Shown piece after piece: positions 8,854 to 17,942 of a DNA stretch of 48,781 nt (position 1 is its first letter; every line of letters starts with the position of its first letter). Position numbers and translations under genes: made by a program. The notes below the pieces were generated by a model that worked only from the letters and a program-made list of their open reading frames with translations, was not told where the DNA came from and ran no database searches. The DNA is from an uncultured Lachnospiraceae bacterium (GTDB lineage: Bacteria > Bacillota > Clostridia > Lachnospirales > Lachnospiraceae): the NCBI GenBank assembly GCA_949740725.1, contig CATJIO010000170.1, positions 1 through 48,781 on the forward strand, in the 5' to 3' direction.

Positions 8854-8865
8854 CTAGTATACAAG
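8854..8865. promoter_or_regulatory. Second copy of the operator-like palindrome
   Basis: CTAGTATACAAG here is identical to the copy at 8763-8774, and the two are 91 bp apart. Both fall between the regulator gene and the first operon gene. A paired arrangement would allow cooperative binding or looping by the FadR-type regulator. Confidence 0.6.
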
Positions 8866-9133
8866 CTGTCTTTCAAGAAACAGCTTACCAACTCTGGTAA
8901 GCTTTCCTTCATTACATAGTGATATTATAACAAGTTTTCAAAAAAAAGTAAATAGTTCTTTTATACTTTTTTAATAATTTACGTTTTGCATAAAAGCCTT
9001 TGTCGATCTTGTACAACTTTCTCTCAGGATTTCTTCGTGGGCTTATGGGATCCTGCACAAATGACAGTCACCCCGGGTACTTCTATCCCGGGTATATTCC
9101 GCCTTGTTTCCTCCGCTCCCATCTGTATTGCCG
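8866..9133. other. Rest of the 442-bp gap upstream of the activator gene
   Basis: This AT-rich gap contains a perfect 9-bp hairpin at 8882-8903 (AGCTTACCA, loop ACTC, TGGTAAGCT), followed on the minus strand by GTTTCTT, a weak terminator candidate for the regulator transcript. It also has CTTGTACAAC (9008-9017), a shortened relative of the operator, and two CCCGGG elements at 9072-9092 that can pair but lack a T-run. I see no gene in it. Confidence 0.45.
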
Positions 9134-9829
9134 TTAAATCCGGAAATAAGTAGGGTATTGAGCGACCGCTCTGTCGGAAATGGAGGTAATGGTCTCCAGA
9201 TGATCAGCCATCTTTTGCTGCGCCAGGCTCAGGTTTTCCGCTTTGATAGCATTGACAATGTCCCAGTGCTGCACAATCAGCTCGGGAATCCGCTTGTCAA
9301 ACGCCACGTCAAAATTCCTCCAACGGGCAACATGATTCATCAGATCCCCAAGCATGTCTACCAGCTGATAACGCCCCACACTGTCGATCATGATCTTGTG
9401 AAAAGCAGAATCAATACGGGGGAATTTCCCGGAATAGTCTATCTCTGCCCGGCATTTCTCCTGATCCGTCATATTCTCTTCCAGCCGCTTTACCAGGGCG
9501 TTTCTCTCTACCTGCCCCAGGGAGGTGAACATCTCATAGATAACTTCCTTCTCCACTGCTGTCCGTAAAACCAGAAGGTCTTCAATATGGTGGAGGTCAA
9601 TAAGGCTGATATATGTACCTCTCTGGGGGTAGACCTCCAGGAATCCAAGCTGCTGGAGGCGTGCGAAAACTGTGCGGATAACCGTGCGGGATACCCCGTA
9701 CTCCTTTGCCATCTGATTTTCGCTAATCAGCTGCCCCGGCTCCAGCTTCAGCTTGATAATGCGTCGGAGGATCTGTTTATAAACCTGATCCGCCGTGGCC
9801 GGCTGACTCTCCCTTTTATGTGTATACAT
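9134..9829 (-). CDS. GntR/FadR-family transcriptional regulator
   Basis: A 231-aa regulator. Residues about 12-75 form a winged helix-turn-helix (LISENQMAKEYGVSRTV, then the wing PQRGTYIS). The C-terminal helical FCD ligand domain has the expected metal-binding pattern of D/H in DSAFHKIM, HWDIVNAI and DHLETI. Such regulators respond to small organic acids. It lies directly upstream of the dehydratase operon in the same direction, with GntR-type palindromes between them, so it probably represses or activates that operon in response to the acid or a CoA ester. The AAGGA site is close to the ATG. Confidence 0.9.
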   Translation of the reverse strand: MYTHKRESQPATADQVYKQILRRIIKLKLEPGQLISENQMAKEYGVSRTVIRTVFARLQQLGFLEVYPQRGTYISLIDLHHIEDLLVLRTAVEKEVIYEMFTSLGQVERNALVKRLEENMTDQEKCRAEIDYSGKFPRIDSAFHKIMIDSVGRYQLVDMLGDLMNHVARWRNFDVAFDKRIPELIVQHWDIVNAIKAENLSLAQQKMADHLETITSISDRAVAQYPTYFRI

Positions 9830-9831
9830 AA
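9816..9831. promoter_or_regulatory. Near-palindrome over the regulator start codon
   Basis: TTATGTGTATACATAA overlaps the ATG of the GntR-family gene. Its core TGTATACA is the centre of the palindrome found at 2801-2814. It may be an autoregulatory site. It is also coding sequence, so chance is possible. An AT-rich inverted repeat (TTGTTTAA, 7-base gap, TTAAACAA, 9847-9869) lies a few bases further upstream. Confidence 0.3.
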
Positions 9832-9921
9832 TCCTTCTCCCTGTCTTTGTTTAATTCTATTTTAAACAATCCAGGTAAAAAAGTAAAGAAAAACTTATCT
9901 TCCATAATGAACAGCAGCCAC

Positions 9922-12477
9922 TTACTCATCATCGCTTAGATAATGGCGCAGAATCTGCATCAGATGCTCTAAATCTATCGGTTTTGCAATGTGTTCGTTC
10001 ATCCCGCAGGCCAGGCTGCGCTGAATATCCTCGGTAAAGGCGTCTGCTGTCATGGCGATGATGGGAAGGCCAGCATCCTTCCGATCCAGCTCCCGGATAG
10101 CAAATGCTGCATCATACCCATTCATCACCGGCATACGGATATCCATCAAAATAACATCGTAATAGCCGAGCTCAGACTGTTTAAACTTCTCCACACAAAC
10201 CTTTCCATTTTCTGCCCGTTCCAGACAGAATCCGGCTTCCGACAAAATCTCCTCAGCGATCTCCCAGTTTAAATCATTATCCTCTGCCAGAAGAATCCGC
10301 TTGCCCTGAAACCGCAGTTCCTCCTCCTTTGCTTTCTCCGTTTCCGTCTCCTGCTGCAGCATAAAAGGACTCAGGCCCAGGAACAGATTAGACTTAAAGA
10401 GCGGTTTTGCGATAAAGCCATGAGCGCCGGCCGCCCTGGCCTCTTCCTCGATATCGCTCCAGTCATAAGCGGAAATAATCAAGATCGGCACATCATCGCC
10501 TAAATGCCTGCGCAGCTCCTTTGTGGTCTGAAGACCGTCCATCTCTGGCATCTTCCAGTCCATCAGGATAATCTGGTAATCATCCCCCATTGTGTGATGC
10601 TGTCTTACCATCTGGATAGCCATCTTTCCGCCGGAAGCCCACTCAGCTACCACGCCGATCTCCTTTAAAGAAGCGACTACACTCTTTCCCAAATCTATAT
10701 TGTCATCCACCACCAGCATCTTCCAGGGAGGAAGAATCATGTCTGCCTCTTTCATATCCGCCCGTTCAAAATCCAGCACAATATGGAATTCACTGCCCTG
10801 TCCAGGAGAACTCTGCAACTGGATGCTACCCTCCATCATCTCCACAATCGCCTTGGTAATCGCCATTCCCAGGCCAGATCCCTCAGTCTGATGAACCTGA
10901 CGGCTTTGTTCTCTGGTAAACTGCTCAAAGATGGTCTTCTGAAACTCAGCAGACATCCCAATCCCATTATCCTTCACCCGGAAATGACAGCGCACATAGT
11001 TATCGCCTCTGGGGGAATCCTCCTGCTCCAGAAAGATATTGATCGTCCCGTTCTCTGGAGTAAATTTCACTGCATTGGAAATTAGATTGAGCAGTACCTG
11101 ATTCAAGCGTATGCTGTCGCAGTAGACGTTCTCTGTTTGAATATCTCGAATAAAAATGTCAAAATGCTGATGTTTCGCCTTCACCTGAGGCTGGGCGATG
11201 GTGACAATGCTGTCCATGGTTTCCTGAAGGGAAACCATATAGGTATTCAATGACAGCTTGCCGCTCTCAATTTTTGACATGTCCAGCACATCATTAATCA
11301 ACCCCAGCAAGTGCTTGCTGGACATGGAAATCTTCCCTAAACAGTCTGCTACCTTAGCCTGATCACCGATATTGGCCCGCGCAATAGCCGTCATCCCCAC
11401 AATGCCGTTCATCGGCGTACGGATATCGTGGCTCATGCTGGAGAGAAATTCGCTTTTTGCCTGGCTTGCCTTGGCTGATTCCTGCTCTGCCCGCCGCAAA
11501 TCCCTCAACTGCTGCCTGGACATCCGGTAATAGAGGAAAAACATAAGCAAAAATCCAGCAAGCATTACACCGCCCGCGGTCAGCATTGCATTTTGGCGGG
11601 TTTTATCCAGTGAGCTCACCGCGCTGTCCAAGGTGTCATACGGCATCACTGACAGGAGATGCCAATCTGTACCATTTAACCGGGAGCAGTAAATATTCTG
11701 ATGTTTTCCATCGATGATGGCGCAGGAGCTGTAAGGTTCATCCCTTTCCATAGCCTCCCGAAGCTCCTTTTCGTACTGCTCCGGAGTTTTCCCCTGATGT
11801 TCAGTAAAAACAGCCCGGATCCGCTCAAAATAGCTGTCCCGGTATGCCCCGCCGCTGCGAACGATAAAGTATCCGTTGTGATCAATAATATGGGAGAACA
11901 TCGTCGCCCCATCCTCATCAAGCTTCAGGATTTCCTTTAGAAAGTCCATGGTGACCCCGGCCACCAAAACGTCGCTTTCCTTTCCATCAGACATAGGATA
12001 AGCCACATCCACAGCCAAAAAAAACAGCTTTTCGCCATCGGTGCATATGCCACTGCTCACCTTTACCTCTTCTTGGCTGAGCATATTCAAAAATTCCTTC
12101 TGATCCGTGAGATTGATCGTTTCGCCGTAGAGTACATCGCTTGTTCCATCCTGCCGGTACAGAGCCAGGAAAGAAAAGTCACGTATCTTGGCGCAGAGGG
12201 CCAGCTCTTCCCGCAAGGCGTCATTGTAAGCCAGATCCTCCTCCTCGACCCGATTTACCACCCCTTCTACCTGCTTTAGCTGCATGGCAATAACTGCCTC
12301 AAACTTCTTCTGTAGCTGATCATTCATCCCAGACATGTAGCTCTTGCTGAGGTCATTGAGCGTAACCTCACTCTTCTCTCTCATCACCGAGGCTAAACAG
12401 GTGAAAACAACTGCGCCTAGAATCACCAGACAGACTGCACTTGTCAGCAAAAAGTGTTTTGTTTTTCGTTCGATCAT
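9922..12477 (-). CDS. Hybrid sensor histidine kinase with two receiver domains
   Basis: An 851-aa membrane kinase. Order of domains: TM segment at about 10-30, extracellular Cache-like sensor at 35-290, TM at about 298-316, HisKA with phospho-acceptor His350 ([13 protein letters not shown]), HATPase with N468 and the G-boxes DNGIGM and GSGLGMAI, then REC1 with Asp640 ([12 protein letters not shown]) and REC2 with Asp779 ([12 protein letters not shown]). No HPt or DNA-binding output domain is present, so the phosphate must pass to another protein. It has a perfect consensus promoter. The ligand is unknown. It is separated by 92 bp from the GntR-type gene and may not be functionally related. 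Confidence 0.93.
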   Translation of the reverse strand: MIERKTKHFLLTSAVCLVILGAVVFTCLASVMREKSEVTLNDLSKSYMSGMNDQLQKKFEAVIAMQLKQVEGVVNRVEEEDLAYNDALREELALCAKIRDFSFLALYRQDGTSDVLYGETINLTDQKEFLNMLSQEEVKVSSGICTDGEKLFFLAVDVAYPMSDGKESDVLVAGVTMDFLKEILKLDEDGATMFSHIIDHNGYFIVRSGGAYRDSYFERIRAVFTEHQGKTPEQYEKELREAMERDEPYSSCAIIDGKHQNIYCSRLNGTDWHLLSVMPYDTLDSAVSSLDKTRQNAMLTAGGVMLAGFLLMFFLYYRMSRQQLRDLRRAEQESAKASQAKSEFLSSMSHDIRTPMNGIVGMTAIARANIGDQAKVADCLGKISMSSKHLLGLINDVLDMSKIESGKLSLNTYMVSLQETMDSIVTIAQPQVKAKHQHFDIFIRDIQTENVYCDSIRLNQVLLNLISNAVKFTPENGTINIFLEQEDSPRGDNYVRCHFRVKDNGIGMSAEFQKTIFEQFTREQSRQVHQTEGSGLGMAITKAIVEMMEGSIQLQSSPGQGSEFHIVLDFERADMKEADMILPPWKMLVVDDNIDLGKSVVASLKEIGVVAEWASGGKMAIQMVRQHHTMGDDYQIILMDWKMPEMDGLQTTKELRRHLGDDVPILIISAYDWSDIEEEARAAGAHGFIAKPLFKSNLFLGLSPFMLQQETETEKAKEEELRFQGKRILLAEDNDLNWEIAEEILSEAGFCLERAENGKVCVEKFKQSELGYYDVILMDIRMPVMNGYDAAFAIRELDRKDAGLPIIAMTADAFTEDIQRSLACGMNEHIAKPIDLEHLMQILRHYLSDDE

Positions 12478-12610
12478 TCTATTTTCCTTTCCAGATTCTC
12501 ATTTTTCCTGGATTTATGGCGTTTATATCGCGCTGACTTTAGCTGTCTGCCTACCTGGATTCAGAACCACAAAAATATATTTCTCGTTTGTATTTTTTAT
12601 TTGCCATTGC

Positions 12611-12639
12611 ATTATACATAAAAAATGGGGAAATGTCAA
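12611..12639 (-). promoter_or_regulatory. Consensus sigma-70 type promoter of the hybrid kinase
   Basis: On the minus strand TTGACA (12634-12639) and TATAAT (12611-12616) are both perfect and 17 bases apart. A leader of about 130 bases follows before the kinase ATG at 12477; I recognise no riboswitch in it. Confidence 0.8.
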
Positions 12640-12660
12640 ATATTTGAAACCAAGTAACAC

Positions 12661-12689
12661 TTGTACTTTTTTGGGAAAGCACATATACT
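12661..12689 (+). promoter_or_regulatory. Promoter of pepT
   Basis: TTGTAC (12661-12666) and TATACT (12684-12689) are 17 bases apart, ending 36 bp before the pepT ATG. It is divergent from the kinase promoter, the two -35 elements being about 20 bp apart. Confidence 0.6.
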
Positions 12690-12725
12690 AAAATGGCAAG
12701 ATAAACGAAAGGAGAATGATACGCA

Positions 12726-13949
12726 ATGTCCTCAGTAATTGATAAATTTCTGCGCTATGTTTCCTATGATACCACCTCTGTATACGAAGCTCAGCGGATT
12801 CCCAGCACAGATTCCCAGTTTGTCCTGGCAAATTTGCTGGCCAAGGAGCTGCGGGAAATGGGCGCTCTGGATGTCCGGGTAGATGAGCAATGTTATGTAA
12901 TGGGGGTGATTCCCTCGAATATGGATCGGGATGTCCCTGCCCTGGGACTGATTGCTCACATGGACACCGCCCCCTCCTTTTCAGGAAATGGGGTAAAGCC
13001 GCGGATCGTAAAGGATTATGACGGGGGATCGATCTGTCTGAATCCGGATCTGGAGATTCACCTGAAGCCTGAGGAATTTCCGGAACTTTTGGATTATGTG
13101 GGGCAAGATCTGATTGTCACCGATGGCACTACTCTTTTAGGAGCGGATGATAAGGCCGGAGTGGCAGAGATTATGGCGGCGGCCCAGTATTTTCTTACCC
13201 ATCCCGAAGTTCCCCACGGAAAGATCTGCATCGGCTTTACTCCTGATGAAGAAGTCGGCCGGGGAGCGGATGGCTTTTCCGTGGAAGCCTTTGGGGCAGA
13301 TGTGGCCTATACGGTAGACGGCGGCGCATTGGGCGAGCTGGAGTATGAAAACTTCAATGCAGCATCTGGCAGGGTCCGCATCCATGGAAAGAGCATCCAT
13401 CCCGGTTCCTCCAAAGGCGCCATGAAGAATGCGATTTTGATGGGAATGGAGTTTCAGACTATGCTTCCAGCATTTGACAATCCAATGTACACAGAAGGGT
13501 ATGAGGGCTTTTATCATCTGAGCCAGTTTAGCGGCGATGTGGAGACTGTGGTGCTTGACTATATTATCCGGGACCATAATCCGGAAAAATTCGCCAGAAA
13601 AAAGCACCTCTTCCTTCGGGCCGCGGATTTCCTCAATGGGAAATACGGAAGCGGCACTGTGGAGGTGGAGTTAACAGACTCCTATTATAATATGAAGGAG
13701 AAAATCCTTCCTCACATGTACCTTATTGACCGGGCCAAAGAGGCCATGGAGGAGTTGGAGATCACACCGAAGATCTGTCCTATCCGGGGCGGCACAGACG
13801 GAGCCAGACTGTCCTACATGGGCCTTCCCTGCCCCAATCTGTGTACCGGCGGACATAATTTCCATGGGCGGTACGAATATATCTGCGTACAGTCTATGGA
13901 GAAGGTGACCCAGCTGCTGATCTTGATCGGGAAGAAGTTTGCCCAGTGA
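12726..13949 (+). CDS. pepT: Peptidase T (tripeptide aminopeptidase)
   Basis: A 407-aa cytosolic M20B zinc peptidase that removes the N-terminal residue of tripeptides. Metal and catalytic motifs are visible: [10 protein letters not shown] (His78, Asp80), LLGADDKAG, and [10 protein letters not shown] with the general-base glutamate pair, followed by [10 protein letters not shown] and GGHNFHG near the C-terminus. AAGGAG precedes the ATG. The gene is alone on the plus strand with its own promoter and a strong terminator. In an amino acid fermenter it would supply free amino acids from imported peptides. Confidence 0.96.
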   Translation: MSSVIDKFLRYVSYDTTSVYEAQRIPSTDSQFVLANLLAKELREMGALDVRVDEQCYVMGVIPSNMDRDVPALGLIAHMDTAPSFSGNGVKPRIVKDYDGGSICLNPDLEIHLKPEEFPELLDYVGQDLIVTDGTTLLGADDKAGVAEIMAAAQYFLTHPEVPHGKICIGFTPDEEVGRGADGFSVEAFGADVAYTVDGGALGELEYENFNAASGRVRIHGKSIHPGSSKGAMKNAILMGMEFQTMLPAFDNPMYTEGYEGFYHLSQFSGDVETVVLDYIIRDHNPEKFARKKHLFLRAADFLNGKYGSGTVEVELTDSYYNMKEKILPHMYLIDRAKEAMEELEITPKICPIRGGTDGARLSYMGLPCPNLCTGGHNFHGRYEYICVQSMEKVTQLLILIGKKFAQ

Positions 13950-14007
13950 GCAAAGAGTCCGGCAAGCCGAACTCCCCCGCCAGAGCGTGGTTGTATTAAT
14001 ATAGAAG

Positions 14008-14051
14008 CAGGAGGCGTAGATGATGGCATCATCTACGCCTCCTGTTTGATT
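14008..14051. terminator. Bidirectional intrinsic terminator between pepT and the his operon
   Basis: A perfect 17-bp inverted repeat (CAGGAGGCGTAGATGAT at 14008-14024 and its complement at 14028-14044) with a 3-base loop. It is followed by TTTGATTT on the plus strand and by a T-rich stretch on the minus strand. It ends both convergent transcripts. Confidence 0.9.
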
Positions 14052-14068
14052 TGCCGTCAGGTGAAGCT

Positions 14069-15463
14069 CTATCGATTAGCAATCTCCCCGGTTATCTCCT
14101 CCCAGGTAATCCCTTTCTCCACCATAAGCACCATCATATGGTAGAGGAAGTCAGCAATCTCATATTTCATCTCCTCAGCATCCGGATTCTTGGCCGCGAT
14201 GATGATCTCCGTGGCCTCCTCCCCGCATTTTTTCAAGATTTTATCGATTCCCTTATCAAAGAGATAATTAGTATAAGATCCTTCCTTGGGATTGATCTTT
14301 CGGTCCTGGATAATGGCGTACTCCTCCTCGAATACCTTTAAGGGATTAGTATCTTTATAAGCCTTTTCCGCCAATGTCTGGAAGAAACAACTGCGGTTTC
14401 CCGTGTGGCAGGCCGCTCCCACCTGGTGTACCTTGGCTAAAATGGTATCCTTATCGCAATCCAGGGATAAAGACTTTACATACTGGAAATGCCCGGAGGT
14501 TTCTCCCTTTAGCCAGAGGGCTTTCCGGCTGCGGCTGTAATAAGTCATGGTTCCTGTTTCCAGGGTTTTTTGGAAGGCCTCTTCATTCATGTAGGCCATC
14601 ATCAGAACCTCGCATGTCTTATAGTCCTGGACAATCACCGGGATTAGACCGTCGCTGTTTCGCTTAAATTCCTCCCAGGGAACAGCGCTTTCAAAGGTGT
14701 CCATAGCGATCCCTGCAGTCTTCAGCTCCTGCTTTAATTGCATGCAAATATTTCCTGGCCCGTCCTTTAATACCACGCCGCCAACAAAGGGTACTTTCAG
14801 ATAATCCCCCATTTCCCCGGTAACTTCCCCCTTAAGGCGGTCAGGACAGGCGCTGTCTATAGGAAGGGCAATCAGCACTGGGCTAAGGGAATACTCCTCA
14901 GGCCTCTGCTCTCCTTCCAGGCCGTCAGCAGATTTGGAAGCCTCCTCTTCCAAAAAGGAAAAGCTTTCCTGGATATCTGCTAGGGTAATCCCGGATTCCG
15001 GTGATGCATCCACCACAATCCTGGATACCCCCAGCTGCAGGTATTCCTCCGCTCGCTTTAAATACTGCCTCTCCGGCAGCCATGCATAAATGGATTCGCT
15101 CCCGAATCGGCTGGAGGCCTCCTTCATCAAATCGACCTGCTCCTCGCTGCCTGCATCCAGGCATACTGCAGATGCCCCGGCATATAAGTACTTTTTTACA
15201 TCTTCCAGGCGGGATACCATTCCGCCGATGAACATGGGGGTATCCACCACCCTGCTGATCTCCTTTAAGGCGCCGATGGTTCTCTCTCTCTCTTTTTCCT
15301 CTCTGGAGCAGTCCAGGAGGTAAATCTGGTCCGCTCCGTGATTGCTCAAATTCCTGCAGAGCTCCATAGCAGAACTGGGAAGGCCCTGCCCTGTCTCCAG
15401 GCTGATTGCCTCCCGGTCCCTGATTCCCAGGCCACCGATTAATTGCTTATACTCATTCATCAT
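14069..15463 (-). CDS. hisIE: HisIE with an N-terminal degenerate HisF/HisA-like domain
   Basis: A 464-aa protein. The C-terminal half is bifunctional: phosphoribosyl-AMP cyclohydrolase (His[29 protein letters not shown]) followed by phosphoribosyl-ATP pyrophosphatase (His[29 protein letters not shown]), steps 2 and 3 of histidine synthesis. The N-terminal 240 residues resemble the HisF/HisA beta-alpha barrel ([35 protein letters not shown] shortened here in description, [12 protein letters not shown]) but lack the catalytic first-strand aspartate: the position reads GLGIRDRE instead of CLDVKDG. It is therefore probably inactive as a cyclase. It abuts the hisA stop codon with no gap. Confidence 0.88.
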   Translation of the reverse strand: MMNEYKQLIGGLGIRDREAISLETGQGLPSSAMELCRNLSNHGADQIYLLDCSREEKERERTIGALKEISRVVDTPMFIGGMVSRLEDVKKYLYAGASAVCLDAGSEEQVDLMKEASSRFGSESIYAWLPERQYLKRAEEYLQLGVSRIVVDASPESGITLADIQESFSFLEEEASKSADGLEGEQRPEEYSLSPVLIALPIDSACPDRLKGEVTGEMGDYLKVPFVGGVVLKDGPGNICMQLKQELKTAGIAMDTFESAVPWEEFKRNSDGLIPVIVQDYKTCEVLMMAYMNEEAFQKTLETGTMTYYSRSRKALWLKGETSGHFQYVKSLSLDCDKDTILAKVHQVGAACHTGNRSCFFQTLAEKAYKDTNPLKVFEEEYAIIQDRKINPKEGSYTNYLFDKGIDKILKKCGEEATEIIIAAKNPDAEEMKYEIADFLYHMMVLMVEKGITWEEITGEIANR

Positions 15464-16204
15464 CTACTCTCCCTGTGCTGTCCCTTGTGATTGATATCTT
15501 ATGACCGCTTCCTTCAGATCTATCCGGTTTTCATAGAGGGCTTTACCGATAATGGCTCCCTGGATGCCCTCCTTGGAGAGATGTTCCAGATCCTCCATAG
15601 AGGACACTCCGCCGGAGGCAATCACATCTAGGCCAGTGACTCTCGTCATCGCCTTGGTCGCCTCGATATTGGGGCCTTTTAACATGCCATCTCTGGAAAT
15701 ATCTGTGTAAACGATATGCTGTATCCCATACTCCTTCATCTTGATGCCAAGCTCCAAAGCAGTGATCTGGCTCACCTGTTCCCATCCCTGGATTGCCACA
15801 TAGCCGTCTCTGGCGTCGATTCCCGCTACAATAGCCTCTTCTCCGAAGGCTTCTGTCAGCTCTTTTAAAAATTCCGGGCACTCTACAGCTTTGGTTCCGA
15901 TGATCACCCGCTTCACCCCCAGAGAAAGCATATTCTCCACATCCTCTCTGGTGCGGATTCCTCCGCCGATCTGGACGGGAATGGTAACGGCCTCCACAAT
16001 CCCCCGGATCACCGGCTCATTCACCGAATGGCCGGCCAGCGCGCCGTCTAAGTCCACCAGGTGAAGGAAAGTGGCTCCCTGTTCCTGCCAGTAGCGGGCC
16101 ACCTTTTCCGGCGCATCGGAATATACGGTGGCCTCCTTAAATTCTCCTTGACGCAGACGGACGCATTTTCCGTCCTTTAAATCGATTGCCGGGTATAACT
16201 GCAT
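15464..16204 (-). CDS. hisA: HisA, ProFAR isomerase (from its own start)
   Basis: A 246-aa beta-alpha barrel enzyme that isomerises ProFAR to PRFAR in histidine synthesis. It begins MQLYPAIDLKDGKCVRL with the catalytic Asp8, has HLVDLDGA, IQIGGGIR-like VQIGGGIRT, and the second catalytic Asp in YTDISRDGML. An excellent AAGGAGG sits 7 bases before the ATG at 16204, and the length is the family norm. The unusual point is that the reading frame continues upstream without a stop for about 350 codons into a membrane protein, so the enzyme may be made alone, as a fusion, or both. Confidence 0.92.
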   Translation of the reverse strand: MQLYPAIDLKDGKCVRLRQGEFKEATVYSDAPEKVARYWQEQGATFLHLVDLDGALAGHSVNEPVIRGIVEAVTIPVQIGGGIRTREDVENMLSLGVKRVIIGTKAVECPEFLKELTEAFGEEAIVAGIDARDGYVAIQGWEQVSQITALELGIKMKEYGIQHIVYTDISRDGMLKGPNIEATKAMTRVTGLDVIASGGVSSMEDLEHLSKEGIQGAIIGKALYENRIDLKEAVIRYQSQGTAQGE

Positions 16205-17215
16205 TGGTTTTCCTCCTTCTCTGGCCTGTGCACGCTCCTTGGCTGCTTCTCTCCGGGCTGTCCGGACCCTGGCCTCCAGCTCTTCCTTCAGGCTGGCGTA
16301 CTGTCTGCGGCATTTAAACCGCTCGATCACGATATGGTTTCCCCCATCCTCCATCTCCGCCATCAGGATGTCTAAGTTCTCCGACAGATAGGAAATTTTG
16401 GCATAAGGAATAATGTTAAAGTAGTAGACAGCTGTGATAAGATAATGCTCTGTCAAATATAGTGGCAGTCCCTTTTTCACCGGCGCCGCACTGGAAAGCT
16501 CCTGGTCAGCCTGGAGAATCCAGGGGGTAAAAGAGGCCATCCGCCCCTGGCACCGTATCAGCTCTTTCCGATACCGGAGAAGCAGGATCATGCCAGAAGC
16601 TAAGAAGAGCAGCGGGAAGAAAAAGATGCCCATAGCCCAGCCATTCTCCTTTTGGAAGGTGGAGGGGCGGGTATCCAGGAAGTACTCCCCTACCATGGAG
16701 GAAAGCTCCTGGGCACTGATGGGAAGCTGCTCCTTCTCATCCCACATCTTGCTGTAGGACTCCCTGGCAAAGCCCATAATCTCGGAATTTAATGGACGGC
16801 TAAAGCCCTGGATGGAGATCAGCCCCGGATCCTCTGCTTCCAAGTCATAGGTGTAGTCTAAAAGCGCCTGAAGATCCTCCGGCAAATCCCCCTCCACAGA
16901 AAAGATCACTGGTTTTAAGGAGGTGTCAAAACCGAAATACAGCAGATAGCCCTCCTGGACATGCTCCGCAAAGCTGTCCGTCATAAACTGGAGAGAGACT
17001 GTGCTGTAGCCGGTAGCAGCGCTGGAATCAAAATAATTGGGATGCCCCAGCTGCTCCTCATACTCCTGCTGTAGCAGAGCGTAGAGAAAAAAGCCGCTGA
17101 TCAGGGAAGATACCCCCAGCAGGAGGCAGAGCGCCCCTGCAAGGAGGGAGCGCCGGAAATAGATCATCTTCGTCATCTTTTCCGACAGGGAAAATTTTCG
17201 CTTTTGTGTTTCCAT
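15464..17215 (-). CDS. Membrane protein in-frame with HisA (fusion ORF)
   Basis: The full open frame encodes a two-TM protein followed directly by HisA. From the start chosen here (METQKRKF, after AAGGAG) there is TM1 at about residues 22-45, an outside domain of about 150 residues, TM2 at about 193-216, a cytosolic part of about 120 residues ending in a charged helical stretch (LKEELEARVRTARREA), and then HisA. I do not recognise the membrane part. Other starts at 17239 or a TTG at 17260 are possible. It lies between hisB and HisIE in the operon. Either a stop codon has been lost between two genes, or the fusion is real and tethers HisA to the membrane. Confidence 0.6.
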   Translation of the reverse strand: METQKRKFSLSEKMTKMIYFRRSLLAGALCLLLGVSSLISGFFLYALLQQEYEEQLGHPNYFDSSAATGYSTVSLQFMTDSFAEHVQEGYLLYFGFDTSLKPVIFSVEGDLPEDLQALLDYTYDLEAEDPGLISIQGFSRPLNSEIMGFARESYSKMWDEKEQLPISAQELSSMVGEYFLDTRPSTFQKENGWAMGIFFFPLLFLASGMILLLRYRKELIRCQGRMASFTPWILQADQELSSAAPVKKGLPLYLTEHYLITAVYYFNIIPYAKISYLSENLDILMAEMEDGGNHIVIERFKCRRQYASLKEELEARVRTARREAAKERAQAREGGKPMQLYPAIDLKDGKCVRLRQGEFKEATVYSDAPEKVARYWQEQGATFLHLVDLDGALAGHSVNEPVIRGIVEAVTIPVQIGGGIRTREDVENMLSLGVKRVIIGTKAVECPEFLKELTEAFGEEAIVAGIDARDGYVAIQGWEQVSQITALELGIKMKEYGIQHIVYTDISRDGMLKGPNIEATKAMTRVTGLDVIASGGVSSMEDLEHLSKEGIQGAIIGKALYENRIDLKEAVIRYQSQGTAQGE

Positions 17216-17296
17216 GGATAACTTTGCTCCTTTTCTCATCGCCTCACCCTTGCTGTTCAATTCTGCGCCCCTTACCGCCGCAGGACGTGAACTGCG

Positions 17297-17896
17297 TCAC
17301 AGTGATCCCTTGGTGGAAAGCACGCCGGCAATCCGAGGATCTTGCCAGGTAGCCTCGTCCAGCGCCTTGGCAAAGGCCTTAAAGGCGGCCTCGATGATAT
17401 GGTGGTTATTGCTTCCGGAAATCTGCTTGATGTGGAGATTCATCTGAGCCCCATAGGAAACCGCGTAAAAGAATTCCTTGATCATCTCTGTTTCCAGATC
17501 CCCTACAAATTCCCGGTCAAGCGACACGTCCCACACCAGATAAGGACGACCACATAAGTCAAGAGCGCAGAGAATCAGCGCCTCGTCCATGGGGAGCATC
17601 TGGGATCCATAGCGGCGGATCCCTTTCTTCTCTCCTGCCGCCTCCCGGATGGCGTTCCCAAGGACGATTCCCACATCTTCGATGGTGTGGTGGGTATCTA
17701 CCTCCAAATCCCCAGTTACCTGGAGCCTGAGATCGAATAAGCCGTGTCTGGCGAAATTATTTAACATGTGGTCGAAAAATCCAATCCCTGTGGCAATGTC
17801 CGCCTGACCACTACCGTCCAGGCTTAACGTCATGGAAATGGAGGTTTCTTTTGTGTTCCGCTCAATGGATGCTGTCCGCAACTGAGGTTGATTCAT
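17297..17896 (-). CDS. hisB: Imidazoleglycerol-phosphate dehydratase
   Basis: A 199-aa monofunctional HisB, which dehydrates imidazoleglycerol phosphate to imidazoleacetol phosphate. Manganese-binding histidine motifs are visible: GFFDHMLNNFARHG, DTHHTIED, and the C-terminal SGSNNHHIIEAAFKAFA. The ribosome binding site AGGAGG fixes the ATG at 17896. It is downstream of hisD by 46 bp, and no HisB-N phosphatase domain is attached. Confidence 0.96.
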   Translation of the reverse strand: MNQPQLRTASIERNTKETSISMTLSLDGSGQADIATGIGFFDHMLNNFARHGLFDLRLQVTGDLEVDTHHTIEDVGIVLGNAIREAAGEKKGIRRYGSQMLPMDEALILCALDLCGRPYLVWDVSLDREFVGDLETEMIKEFFYAVSYGAQMNLHIKQISGSNNHHIIEAAFKAFAKALDEATWQDPRIAGVLSTKGSL

Positions 17897-17942
17897 CGCT
17901 GTCCTCCTGTTTTTCTTTTATCGTAATTAGCATCTGAAGCCG

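Noticed and set aside
9072-9092. CCCGGG pair after the GntR-type gene as a terminator
   Set aside because: The stem is 6 bp, flanking bases do not pair, and no T-run follows.
16141-16260. Sequencing error at the membrane protein/HisA junction
   Set aside because: Not excluded, but both sides are long and intact, and the junction falls exactly at a normal ribosome binding site, so I report it as a finding rather than as an error.
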